Assembly (NCBI GenBank): GCA_948744995.1
Contig: CAPZCD010000030.1
Span: 1 to 13,284, forward strand
Length of the DNA: 13,284 nt
Source: an uncultured Rickettsiales bacterium
Lineage (GTDB): Bacteria > Pseudomonadota > Alphaproteobacteria > Rickettsiales > UBA1997
Reading direction: 5' to 3'
Each line of letters begins with the position of its first letter. Within the stretch, counting starts at the first letter, position 1. The notes under the pieces are model-generated. The model did no database searches, was not told the DNA's origin, and worked only from the letters and a program-made list of their open reading frames with translations. Below are positions 6,366 to 13,284 of this stretch, piece after piece. The position numbers and the translations under genes were made by a program.

Positions 6366-7342
6366 TTGAAGAAAAAACAATATTAGTTACTGGTGGTGCA
6401 GGATACATAGGCTCACATGCAGTTAAAGAATTTGTGGAAAACGGCTATGAGTGTATAGTTCTAGACAATTTATATAACGGGCATAGGGAAGCGGTCGTTA
6501 GTGATAAATTTGAACTGGTAGATTTACTGGATAAAAAAGCCTTAGATTCTGTTTTTGATAGTTATAATATTGATATTGTTGTACATTTTGCTGCAATGGT
6601 TAGAGTTGATGAAAGTGTAACAAATCCAGAAAAATACTATGAAAATAACGTTGTCGGAACACTGAACCTTTTGGAATCAATGAAAAAACACAGCGTAAAA
6701 AATATAATATTTTCTTCAACCTGTGCTACCTATGGGGAGCCACAATATCTACCTTTGGATGAAAAACATCCCCAAAATCCTATAAATCCATATGGTATGA
6801 CAAAATTAATTTGTGAAAAGATGATTATGGATTATCACAAGGCTTATGGTATGAATTATATTATTTTTAGGTACTTTAATGCAGCTGGAGCTTCTCATGA
6901 TGGCACATTAGGATGTTCGGCAAACGTTATAACGCACATAATACCGGTGGTTTTAAAGCATCTAAAAGGTGAAACCAATGAGCTTAAGATTTTTGGTAAT
7001 GATTATAGTACTCCAGATGGTACCTGTGTGAGAGATTATATTCATGTGGAAGATCTTGCTACAGCACATAGACTTGCGGTAGAAAAGATTGATAACTTTA
7101 GTGGGGCTATAAATCTTGGTACTGGTAAAGGCTATTCGGTTAATGAAATAGTTAGAGCCGCGGAATTGGTAACAGGTAAAAAATGTAAGGTTTTGTATAC
7201 AACAAGAAGAGAAGGTGATGCAGCTGAATTGTTTGCTGATAATAAAACGGCAAAACAAGTTTTGTCTTGGGAGCCAAAATATACCAACTTAGAAGATATA
7301 ATAGAAAGTGTGTGGAGGTGGGAGAATGATAGGAGGTATTAA
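6366..7342 (+). CDS. galE: UDP-glucose 4-epimerase; start codon missing or frameshifted
   Basis: GalE interconverts UDP-glucose and UDP-galactose with bound NAD+ in the cytoplasm. The frame reads KTILVTGGAGYIGSHAVKEF (Rossmann GxxGxxG) from 6374, then FSSTCATYGE (catalytic Ser/Thr), YGMTK (the YxxxK pair), FRYFNAAGA, and a normal C-terminus. Total length is about 320 residues, as in the family. The frame opens after a TAG at 6359-6361 and has no ATG, GTG or TTG until GTG 6434, which lies after the NAD motif and would give a non-functional 302-residue protein. TTG 6366 is in the wrong frame by one base. One extra A in the A6 run (6372-6377) would give MKKKTILVTGG, the expected N-terminus. So this is a frameshifted gene, a slippage-dependent or phase-variable gene, a sequence error, or a rare ATA start at 6380. 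It lies beside and divergent from the GT8 cluster it would feed. Confidence 0.85.
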
Positions 7343-7498
7343 ATATAGCCAAATTACATCAATAGATTTATCTACTATCACTACTTATAATAATGACATA
7401 TTGTAGGCGAAATTATAAATATATAAACATACATACAGATAATCAACTAAATAAAATATGAATATTGTATGTAACACAATTACGGAAAATTGACTATA

Positions 7499-8731
7499 TT
7501 AACTCTTATATGTGGTTTTTTCCGCTATTTTTTGTGACTCTAATCTGGCATTTTGTACTTGTTTACTATTTAAGGCTTTTAATCTGGCCTTTACATATTC
7601 CCTACCTGCTATATCTTCTCTTCTAAGAGACTCTTTTCTGGAGCTTTCACTAAATAAAATATTTGAAGCTTTTTTTATTACATCTATTCTTGTTTCTTGT
7701 TGTGTTCCAGCATAATTCGAAAAAATTTCACTTTGTTTCTTAATGAAATCTCTATTAACTTTCATATCATTTATCAATTCTTTTTCTGGTATGGACAAAG
7801 CTATAGCCTCTATATCAATACAACTAACAGGTCTATAGTTTGTATCTATAGCAAAAGTGGTATTACCTATTTTGAGTGGAACATAGTCTTTTTCTACTTG
7901 TTGTCTTTCTTGCAATATTCTAATCTCCGGTTGTTGTCCTTCAGGTGTTAAATCTTTTGATACTTGAGCTGCTGCTCTAAGTAATATTTCCGGATTAAGA
8001 ATTTTATAAGGTTTTCTATCCGAACCGGTATAAGTTTTTACTATTTCACTTTCTCTACTAGTTTTTTTAAATTCTTGAACTTGATTTAATATGTTAGCAC
8101 TCCATATACCACAAGCTTTACTATCATTTTGGTAATCTAGTCCAAAAGGACTAAGAGATTGGATTCCTGGAAATTTACCAACTATTTCGCCTTTGACTTT
8201 AAAAGATTGATCTTGATTTAAATCTTGATGTAAATTTCCGGCAGAGTCAAATAAATATCTTTGCTTATTAACACTAATAATTGGGAGAGAACTATAGTGA
8301 CCATTATAGTTTAGCAGTATATCGTTATTGTTGTCAGTGTTTGTTATTACCTTATCAAACTTAGATGGTATTATAATTCTATTACCTATATGAATAGCGG
8401 AATAACTTTTGATAAAAGAGTCTGTTAAACCAATACCAGTAAAACCTGGTTTAACAAATCCTCCTTCATTTATGAAATTCAAGGCCTCTTTAACTGTATT
8501 TTTTTTATTTTCTTCTTTTATTTCAGATACAAGACTTTCATCAAACATTTCTCCATTAGCTATCTGTCCAAAAATTTTAAAAGCATTTTCACTCATATCT
8601 ACGGTTCTGAGATCACTAATATTGCTTTCTGAACAAAATATTATAGCCTTACCCTCTTTGCTTCCGTTTTTATGTCTTGCTAATAATAACGTCTCACCAT
8701 TATTATACAGTGAAATAGCATAATTATACAT
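7499..8731 (-). CDS. Putative CE-clan (Ulp1/C48-like) cysteine peptidase, candidate host-directed effector
   Basis: 410 residues, no signal peptide or membrane segment. Residues 140-215 carry the CE-clan catalytic order His-Asp-Gln-Cys: GHYSSLPII (H145), RYLFDSAG (D162), LDYQNDSKACGIW (Q201, C207). Spacings are 17, 39 and 6 residues. In yeast Ulp1, as I recall it (H514, D531, Q574, C580), they are 17, 43 and 6. This clan includes SUMO and ubiquitin-like proteases, bacterial deubiquitinases (ChlaDub, OtDUB, Wolbachia CidB) and YopJ acetyltransferases. Bacteria of this type do not make ubiquitin or SUMO, so a host target is inferred. Residues 325-410 are charged and predicted helical. The last 30 residues are strongly basic, a property seen in type IV secretion substrates. 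ATG 8731 lies 4 bases after the 110-residue gene, with an AAAGGA RBS in that gene's last codons. Peptidase fold: fairly confident; substrate unknown. Confidence 0.6.
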   Translation of the reverse strand: MYNYAISLYNNGETLLLARHKNGSKEGKAIIFCSESNISDLRTVDMSENAFKIFGQIANGEMFDESLVSEIKEENKKNTVKEALNFINEGGFVKPGFTGIGLTDSFIKSYSAIHIGNRIIIPSKFDKVITNTDNNNDILLNYNGHYSSLPIISVNKQRYLFDSAGNLHQDLNQDQSFKVKGEIVGKFPGIQSLSPFGLDYQNDSKACGIWSANILNQVQEFKKTSRESEIVKTYTGSDRKPYKILNPEILLRAAAQVSKDLTPEGQQPEIRILQERQQVEKDYVPLKIGNTTFAIDTNYRPVSCIDIEAIALSIPEKELINDMKVNRDFIKKQSEIFSNYAGTQQETRIDVIKKASNILFSESSRKESLRREDIAGREYVKARLKALNSKQVQNARLESQKIAEKTTYKS

Positions 8732-8735
8732 CTAT

Positions 8736-9068
8736 CTATAGTCCTTTATCTTTTACAAAATTTTCCATGTCATAGCCATAATTATGAGCAAGTTCATTCT
8801 GAAATTCAAATAATCCTATTTTTCCTAAAATACCAATTCTCCCAGAAGACTTAATTTTAAAGTGTAAAATACCATCTGCTGTTTTCCAAATAGAATTACC
8901 CATTTTATCAGCAAAAGCACTTATCGCTCTTTCTTCTGGAGGAATTATTTTATCTTTATCCATATTTACTAAATATATTACTCCGCTATCGTTAGAAACG
9001 ATCCTTTCCTCCACCACTTCATTCTTCTTCTCAAAACTAGGTGGAATTTTTACAAAATTACTACTCAT
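8736..9068 (-). CDS. Unknown 110-residue protein, upstream partner of the CE-clan peptidase gene
   Basis: I do not recognise a family. The product is soluble, with no signal peptide, Cys or membrane segment. A Pro- and Glu-containing N-terminus (VKIPPSFEKKNEVVEE) precedes a compact part with beta-like SGVIYLVNMD and ILHFKIKSSGRIGILGKIGLFEF, then an amphipathic end (NELAHNYGYDMENFVKDKGL). ATG 9068 is supported by an AGGA 6 bases upstream (9075-9078) and a strong promoter at 9099-9127. The stop is 4 bases before the peptidase start in a different frame, so the pair is co-transcribed and not one split gene. Placement suggests a chaperone, inhibitor or co-effector of the peptidase; that is inference from gene order only. 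Confidence 0.68.
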   Translation of the reverse strand: MSSNFVKIPPSFEKKNEVVEERIVSNDSGVIYLVNMDKDKIIPPEERAISAFADKMGNSIWKTADGILHFKIKSSGRIGILGKIGLFEFQNELAHNYGYDMENFVKDKGL

Positions 9069-9098
9069 ATTTTTTCCTAAAAGTTATTAGCTGAATTT

Positions 9099-9127
9099 AG
9101 TATAGTATATTTTTATGTTGAAGTCAA
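9099..9127 (-). promoter_or_regulatory. Promoter of the 110-residue protein / CE-peptidase unit
   Basis: Minus strand: TTGACT (9127-9122), 17-base spacer, TATACT (9104-9099). Each hexamer departs from consensus at one position. The start is near 9092, giving a leader of about 24 bases with its own RBS. This is one of the best promoter matches in the window and makes the unit independent of dnaA, which ends just upstream at 9137. Confidence 0.75.
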
Positions 9128-9136
9128 ACTAATTTG

Positions 9137-10546
9137 TTATATACTCTTCTCTATATCTAAAACAATTCTTGATATTTCCACATCATTCTCAATAGCATCC
9201 AATATCTTTTTATAGGCATGAATAACCGTTGCATGATTTTTATTAGAGAATTTTTTTGCAATGTCTGGGTAGCTCTTATTTGTCAACTTTTTACTTAAAA
9301 ACATAGCAATATGTCTAGGCAAAACCAAATTTTTTAATCTCTTATCAGATTTTAGATCAGCTAAAGATATATCAAAAAACTTTGCTGTAACTTCCTGTAT
9401 AGCGTCTATTGTAAACACTTTTTTACCAAGATTTTCCGAAAGAATATTTTCAATTTCTTCCTTTGTTAAAGCTAAATTTTGTACATTTTTAGCTACGTAT
9501 AACCTCTTCAGACAACCTTCAATTTCTCTACAGCTGGAAATTAAGTTATTTGCTAAAAATTCTTGCAAAGAAATATCCAAATCCAATCTAAAATCCATAG
9601 ATTTTTTTCCAATTAAATCTAATCTAAGTTGATAATCAGGTTCTTTAATATCTACTATAAGACCACCATTCATCCTTGATTTTAACTTTTCATCCAAATT
9701 TTCCAAATTTTTTGGAGCTCTGTCACATGCTAATACTACATTTTTTTTCTCATTAACTAGAGTATCAAAAGTATAGAAAAACTCCTGCTGAGTCTTATCT
9801 TTACCGGTTATAAATTGTATATCATCAACAATTAGTGTATCAACATTCCTAAATCTGTTTTTAAAATCATTTATATCTTGATTTTGTAAAGCTTTAACAA
9901 ATAAAAACATGAACTTTTCCGCAGATAAATATATTATATTTTTATTTGGAAAATTTTTCTTCATATTCCAAGCTATTGCTTGACATAAATGTGTTTTTCC
10001 TAACCCTACATTTCCATATATAAACAGCGGGTTTATATCGGAATCATATATTTTATTTTCGGAAAAATTTTTTGCTACCTGGAAGGCTAATTTATTAGAA
10101 GTTCCTACTATAAAATTTTCAAAAGTTAGCTTTTTATTTAATTCTGTACCGATGTTATATAAATTCTCGTGTTCCGATATACTAACTACATTTGATTTAG
10201 TAACAGTTTCTACTTTTTGAGGAGCGCTTTCATCTATGATGAATTCAAAAGAAACTAATTTTGGATAAAATTCCAATAAAATTTGTTTAATACCTCTTTT
10301 TAGGCAATGTAATTCGCCATTTATTTTCTTAAATTTACCATCAAAATACTCTCTTTTTACCCAATCTCTTATAAAATTATTGGGAACTGACATTACTATT
10401 TCAAAATCATTTTGAGAAACCAAATTTATGTTGGATAGCCAAACCTTGTACTCATTGTCTCCAAATTCTTTCTGGAACACGGCACAAACCTTATTCCAGG
10501 CTGAATTTTCTGATGTTTGTATTGTATTATTAATAATGTTTTTCAT
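9137..10546 (-). CDS. dnaA: Chromosomal replication initiator protein DnaA
   Basis: DnaA binds DnaA boxes at oriC, forms an ATP-dependent filament and opens the DNA unwinding element. The 469-residue product from ATG 10546 is of normal length. Domain I is residues 15-100 (AWNKVCAVFQKEFGDNEYKVWLS). The AAA+ core has Walker A GNVGLGKTH (178-186), Walker B LIVDDIQF (238-245) and sensor/Arg region LKSRMNGG (288-295). Domain IV covers residues 378-469 with LPRHIAMFLSKKLT and the recognition motif SNKNHATVIHA. That motif differs from the usual GGRDHTTV at several positions, including the E. coli D433 (Asn here) and T435 (Ala here) equivalents. The alternative TTG at 10552 adds two residues. No RBS is obvious. 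A promoter lies at 10586-10614 and uvrD is divergent. Confidence 0.96.
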   Translation of the reverse strand: MKNIINNTIQTSENSAWNKVCAVFQKEFGDNEYKVWLSNINLVSQNDFEIVMSVPNNFIRDWVKREYFDGKFKKINGELHCLKRGIKQILLEFYPKLVSFEFIIDESAPQKVETVTKSNVVSISEHENLYNIGTELNKKLTFENFIVGTSNKLAFQVAKNFSENKIYDSDINPLFIYGNVGLGKTHLCQAIAWNMKKNFPNKNIIYLSAEKFMFLFVKALQNQDINDFKNRFRNVDTLIVDDIQFITGKDKTQQEFFYTFDTLVNEKKNVVLACDRAPKNLENLDEKLKSRMNGGLIVDIKEPDYQLRLDLIGKKSMDFRLDLDISLQEFLANNLISSCREIEGCLKRLYVAKNVQNLALTKEEIENILSENLGKKVFTIDAIQEVTAKFFDISLADLKSDKRLKNLVLPRHIAMFLSKKLTNKSYPDIAKKFSNKNHATVIHAYKKILDAIENDVEISRIVLDIEKSI

Positions 10547-10585
10547 TAACAACTACAAGGTTAATTTTTTTTCAATCTATTTCTT

Positions 10586-10614
10586 ATGATAACCAAAAGT
10601 TAGAAAATAGTAAA
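10586..10614 (-). promoter_or_regulatory. Probable dnaA promoter with A-tract upstream element
   Basis: Minus strand: TTTACT (10614-10609), 17-base spacer, TATCAT (10591-10586). The start is near 10579. On the same strand a nearly uninterrupted A-tract (10619-10645) sits just upstream of the -35, where an UP element would bind the RNA polymerase alpha subunits. Confidence 0.5.
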
Positions 10615-10652
10615 GTACATTTTTTTTTATTTTTTTTATTTTTTCTATTGAC

Positions 10653-10669
10653 AATCAATTAACTTGATT
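10653..10669. promoter_or_regulatory. Operator-like inverted repeat, copy 1
   Basis: AATCAA-N5-TTGATT. It shares the half-site ATCAA and the 5-base gap with copy 2 at 10699-10715. The two centres are 46 bases apart, both upstream of the dnaA promoter. A binding protein is not known. Confidence 0.3.
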
Positions 10670-10698
10670 ATTGGGCAAACTAATATTTTTACCGAAAA

Positions 10699-10715
10699 AT
10701 CAATGTAAAATTGAT
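10699..10715. promoter_or_regulatory. Operator-like inverted repeat, copy 2
   Basis: ATCAAT-N5-ATTGAT, a perfect 6-bp dyad with the same half-site and gap as copy 1. In so AT-rich a spacer chance is possible. Confidence 0.3.
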
Positions 10716-10944
10716 GCCATCTCTTATTTTTATAAGTTTATTTTGTTAGATGGTAATAAATATTTGTTTATGTTCTACATTTAGAAAAATAATTTTTGTT
10801 TCTTTATGTAGGATTATATTTTATTCTAATAATATCTTGTATCCTCTGGATAAGGGTAAAAATAAATTTGTATTATTATATATGATAATTATTGCGCAAT
10901 ATAAGATATATCTAGACACCCACATACTTCACTTAGGCCATTTA

Positions 10945-10972
10945 TTGACAAAAACCCAACAATTGCTACAAT
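10945..10972 (+). promoter_or_regulatory. Promoter of uvrD
   Basis: TTGACA (10945-10950, perfect -35), 16-base spacer, TACAAT (10967-10972). The start is near 10979, 17 bases before ATG 10996. Its location inside the longer open frame from 10750 argues that this extension is not translated. Confidence 0.7.
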
Positions 10973-10995
10973 TCCCATGTTTAAAAACGAATTTA

Positions 10996-13146
10996 ATGCA
11001 AGAAATTTTACAAAACTTGAATAGGGAGCAACTAGAAGCTGTTCTATATAATGATGGACCGCTACTTTTATTAGCTGGTGCTGGTACCGGTAAAACGCGT
11101 GTTTTAACATCAAAAATAGCTTATCTAATAAAAAATCAAATGGCTATGCCATCGGAAATATTAGCGGTAACATTTACAAATAAAGCCTCCAATGAGATGA
11201 AGGACAGAGTTGCTAGAATGACTAATTTAGATGTCGGTACCATGTGGATTAGTACATTCCACTCTATAGCTGCAAGGGTTCTTAGAATACATGGAGAGCT
11301 TATAGGTCTTGAAAAGGATTTTGTCATAATAGATCAGGATGAGCAGATAACACTTGTAAAACAAATTATGAAAGAATTTAATATTGATACGAAGGAATAC
11401 AGCCCTAAACTGTATCTGGAGTCAATATCTAAAGCAAAAGATAGCACAAAAAGAGCAAAACAGGATTTATATTTATATCTATTTGATGAGGTATTTATAA
11501 GCTACCAAAATAAGATGAAGCATATGAAAATGTGCGATTTTTCCGACTTATTACTATTAAATTTAAAGTTGTTTAAGGAGCGCCTGGATATAAAAGAATA
11601 CTATAATAGGAAATTTAAATATATTTTGGTGGATGAATATCAGGATACGAATTCAATTCAACATGAGTGGTTAAAACTCATAAGTGGCGTGGAACGTAAT
11701 GATTTAGTAAAAATAACCTGTGTTGGTGATGATGATCAGTCAATATATGGCTGGAGAGGCGCTGAATTGAAGAATATTCTGACCTTTAAAAGTGACTATA
11801 AAAAGGCTAAAATACTGAAGTTGGAGAGAAACTACAGATCAAGCAAAAATATTTTAGAAGTGGCATCAAATTTAATAGCGAATAATAAAGATCGTCATAG
11901 TAAAAAACTCTACAGTAATAATGATGAAAATAACGAAAAAGTTAAGGTTGTAGTAGCTAATGATTCAAAACAGGAAGCGGTTTTTGTTGCAAACGAGATA
12001 GATAATCTGAAGCAAAATTTGTCAGGAGTTAGTTATAAAGATGTAGGAATTTTAGTTAGAGCTGGTTATCAGACAAGAGTTTTTGAGGATGTCTTTCTTA
12101 AATATGCTGTACCCTATAGAGTTATTGGTGGATTAAAATTTTATGACCGAAAAGAGATTAAAGATTGTATCGCCTATCTGAAATTTATAGCTAATAGATC
12201 CGATTCTTTGTCATTTGAACGTATAATAAATACTCCACGGCGTGGTGTAGGAGCTGTAACAATTTCAAAAATAAGTAATTTTGCTAGTAAAAATAATTTA
12301 GACTATATAACGGCAATAGAAAATTTGTGTACTAATCAACTAATAAAAGGAAAGACTAAGGAAGAGTTGCTAATATTTGTAAAAAATGTTAAGGAATGGA
12401 TAATAGAAGCTAAAACGGCATCACTTAAAAATATTATGCAGATAATTTTGGTAGATACCGGCTATAGAGAATTTATTACAAAAGATAAAGATTTAGAATC
12501 TAAAACAAAATTGGAAAATATAGAGGAACTACTTAATACATTAAGTGATTTTTCCGGTATGGATGAATTTTTGGAATATATAGCCTTAGTTAGTGATAAT
12601 AGTGATGTAGCTGAATTTGATTCTGTTAGTATAATGACAATACATTCAGCAAAAGGACTGGAATTTGATACAGTTTTTTTGCCAAATTGGCAAGAGGGTG
12701 TATTTCCGAGTCCAAAATCTTTAGATGAAAAAAGTGCTATAGAGGAGGAAAGACGTTTAGCTTATGTAGCTTTGACTAGAGCAAAAAATAGGTTATATAT
12801 AAGTTGCTCTAAATATAAGTATGAATATGGTGAAATATCTGCAGTTAATCCTTCCAGATTTGTTGGTGAATTACCGGAAAAGAATGTGGAGGTTTTAGAT
12901 ATCAGTTCTGATAACTATTACTATGATAATTATTATAAAAATAAGAATAACTATAAAAATAGTTATATTTTAACAAAAGGTGACATCGCTAGAAAAATGA
13001 GTCCATCTTCAGGTTTTGTTAAGAAATGTTTACATAAGAAGTTTGGTATTGGCTATATAAAGAAAGAAGATGGTGATAAGCTAACTATTGTTTTTGAAAA
13101 AGCTGGTGAAAAGGTGATAATGAAGAGTTTTGTTGATATTTTATAA
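10996..13146 (+). CDS. uvrD: UvrD/PcrA-type superfamily 1 DNA helicase
   Basis: A 3'-5' DNA helicase acting in nucleotide excision repair, mismatch repair and clearing of replication forks. From ATG 10996 the protein has 716 residues, close to E. coli UvrD (720). Motifs in order: Q-motif LNREQLEAV (8-16); Walker A GAGTGKT (28-34); Ia AVTFTNKASNEM (57-68); II VDEYQD (212-217); III GDDDQSIYGWRGA (244-256); IV LERNYRS (276-282); V VSIMTIHSAKGLEFD (544-558); VI EERRLAYVALTRAKNRLYIS (584-603). A Tyr/Asn/Lys-rich linker (638-656) leads to the C-terminal Tudor-like segment HKKFGIGYI...LTIVFEKAGEKVI (680-709), which in PcrA/UvrD binds RNA polymerase. The frame extends back to 10750, but the 82 added residues match no UvrD N-terminus and include the promoter, so ATG 10996 is chosen. 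No RBS is evident. Confidence 0.93.
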   Translation: MQEILQNLNREQLEAVLYNDGPLLLLAGAGTGKTRVLTSKIAYLIKNQMAMPSEILAVTFTNKASNEMKDRVARMTNLDVGTMWISTFHSIAARVLRIHGELIGLEKDFVIIDQDEQITLVKQIMKEFNIDTKEYSPKLYLESISKAKDSTKRAKQDLYLYLFDEVFISYQNKMKHMKMCDFSDLLLLNLKLFKERLDIKEYYNRKFKYILVDEYQDTNSIQHEWLKLISGVERNDLVKITCVGDDDQSIYGWRGAELKNILTFKSDYKKAKILKLERNYRSSKNILEVASNLIANNKDRHSKKLYSNNDENNEKVKVVVANDSKQEAVFVANEIDNLKQNLSGVSYKDVGILVRAGYQTRVFEDVFLKYAVPYRVIGGLKFYDRKEIKDCIAYLKFIANRSDSLSFERIINTPRRGVGAVTISKISNFASKNNLDYITAIENLCTNQLIKGKTKEELLIFVKNVKEWIIEAKTASLKNIMQIILVDTGYREFITKDKDLESKTKLENIEELLNTLSDFSGMDEFLEYIALVSDNSDVAEFDSVSIMTIHSAKGLEFDTVFLPNWQEGVFPSPKSLDEKSAIEEERRLAYVALTRAKNRLYISCSKYKYEYGEISAVNPSRFVGELPEKNVEVLDISSDNYYYDNYYKNKNNYKNSYILTKGDIARKMSPSSGFVKKCLHKKFGIGYIKKEDGDKLTIVFEKAGEKVIMKSFVDIL

Positions 13147-13223
13147 AAGGTATAAGGTAACTATTTTGTACCAAGGTAGAGTGCTGAGATAACTAATTCT
13201 TTTGATTAAATGTTTATTTGATA

Positions 13224-13284
13224 TTATGTTAAATTAACCCCAACCTCGCTTTTCATCCCAACTTCATCCTTATTTTTAGCTGAT
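13224..13284 (-). CDS. Possible C-terminal end of a further minus-strand gene (partial)
   Basis: One minus-strand frame is open from the window edge to a TAA at 13226-13224 and reads SAKNKDEVGMKSEVGVNLT. It contains an imperfect six-residue repeat (DEVGMK / SEVGVN), matched by a DNA repeat of CCCAAC 18 bases apart on +. The two other minus-strand frames are closed. Too short to assign; it could be chance. Confidence 0.25.
   Translation of the reverse strand, partial: SAKNKDEVGMKSEVGVNLT

Larger units (their letters stand above)
10615..10944. other. Divergent dnaA-uvrD spacer, AT-rich, no gene
   Basis: The spacer starts with a T-rich tract (10619-10645 on +) and two inverted repeats (10653-10669 and 10699-10715). 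TTATCCAGA (10853-10845, minus) differs by one base from the DnaA-box consensus, but it stands alone and lies in a small palindrome (10841-10851). A reading frame in phase with uvrD is open from 10750 but has atypical composition and lies before the uvrD promoter, so it is taken as non-coding. No convincing origin was found. Confidence 0.5.

Noticed and set aside
7331..7336. AGGAGG as a strong Shine-Dalgarno for a gene after galE
   Set aside because: It encodes Arg-Arg at the end of GalE. No standard start codon or lasting frame follows before converging transcription begins.
7477..7492. CAATT-N6-AATTG hairpin as a bidirectional terminator between the converging galE and peptidase genes
   Set aside because: The stem is 5 bp and nearly all A/T, with no T-run on either strand.
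8731..8738. The 110-residue protein and the peptidase as one gene split by a stop codon
   Set aside because: The two frames differ by one base, each has its own RBS-supported start, and a 4-base gap is a normal operon spacing.
10553..10995. Replication origin next to dnaA
   Set aside because: Only one near-match to a DnaA box (TTATCCAGA, one mismatch) was found in this 443-base region, in a small palindrome, with no cluster and no repeated 13-mers. An A-tract alone is not enough.
13151..13170. GGTA-N9-TACC dyad after uvrD as a terminator
   Set aside because: The arms are 4 bp and no T-run follows.
1..13284. CRISPR array, insertion sequence or prophage remnant
   Set aside because: No regularly spaced short repeats, no transposase or integrase motifs and no terminal inverted repeats were seen; the only long repeats are the GT8 paralogs.

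Overview
The window looks like part of a small, very AT-rich alphaproteobacterial genome, most likely an obligate intracellular Rickettsiales- or Holosporales-type bacterium. The reasons are the strong A/T bias in genes and spacers, an alphaproteobacterial DUF2066 / AI-2E-transporter pair, a typical MerR-type regulator, L9 with a charged tail, and an apparent eukaryote-directed cysteine peptidase. The taxonomic call is inference; no marker here fixes the genus.

Layout from left to right. (1) The 3' end of rplI (ribosomal protein L9, + strand) is followed by a probable intrinsic terminator. (2) A tRNA-Leu(GAG) lies on the minus strand with its own promoter. (3) A tightly packed minus-strand operon runs from about 3800 down to 938: DUF2066 exported protein, AI-2E-family permease, MerR-family regulator, and a small coiled-coil protein of unknown role. 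The genes overlap or are 2 bases apart. (4) A cluster of tandem GT8 glycosyltransferase copies (3845-6276, minus) comprises one full-length gene, one N-terminally deleted remnant and one C-terminally truncated gene. They share nearly identical end segments and divergent centres. (5) Divergent from this cluster is galE (UDP-glucose 4-epimerase, +), which would supply UDP-galactose to GT8 enzymes. Its reading frame reaches the NAD-binding motif without any canonical start codon. (6) A two-gene minus-strand unit with a strong promoter, RBS and 4-base spacing encodes a 110-residue unknown protein and a 410-residue protein with a Ulp1/CE-clan cysteine-peptidase signature. The latter is a candidate host-directed deubiquitinase, deSUMOylase or acyltransferase effector. 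(7) dnaA (minus) and a uvrD/pcrA-type helicase (+) diverge from an AT-rich spacer with an A-tract and two matching inverted repeats. The last 60 bases may hold the end of another minus-strand gene.

The most interesting points are the CE-clan peptidase and its small upstream partner, the GT8 locus that looks like an active recombination zone with a deletion junction mapped to 2 bp, the start-less galE that a single extra A would repair, and the unusual DNA-recognition motif of DnaA.
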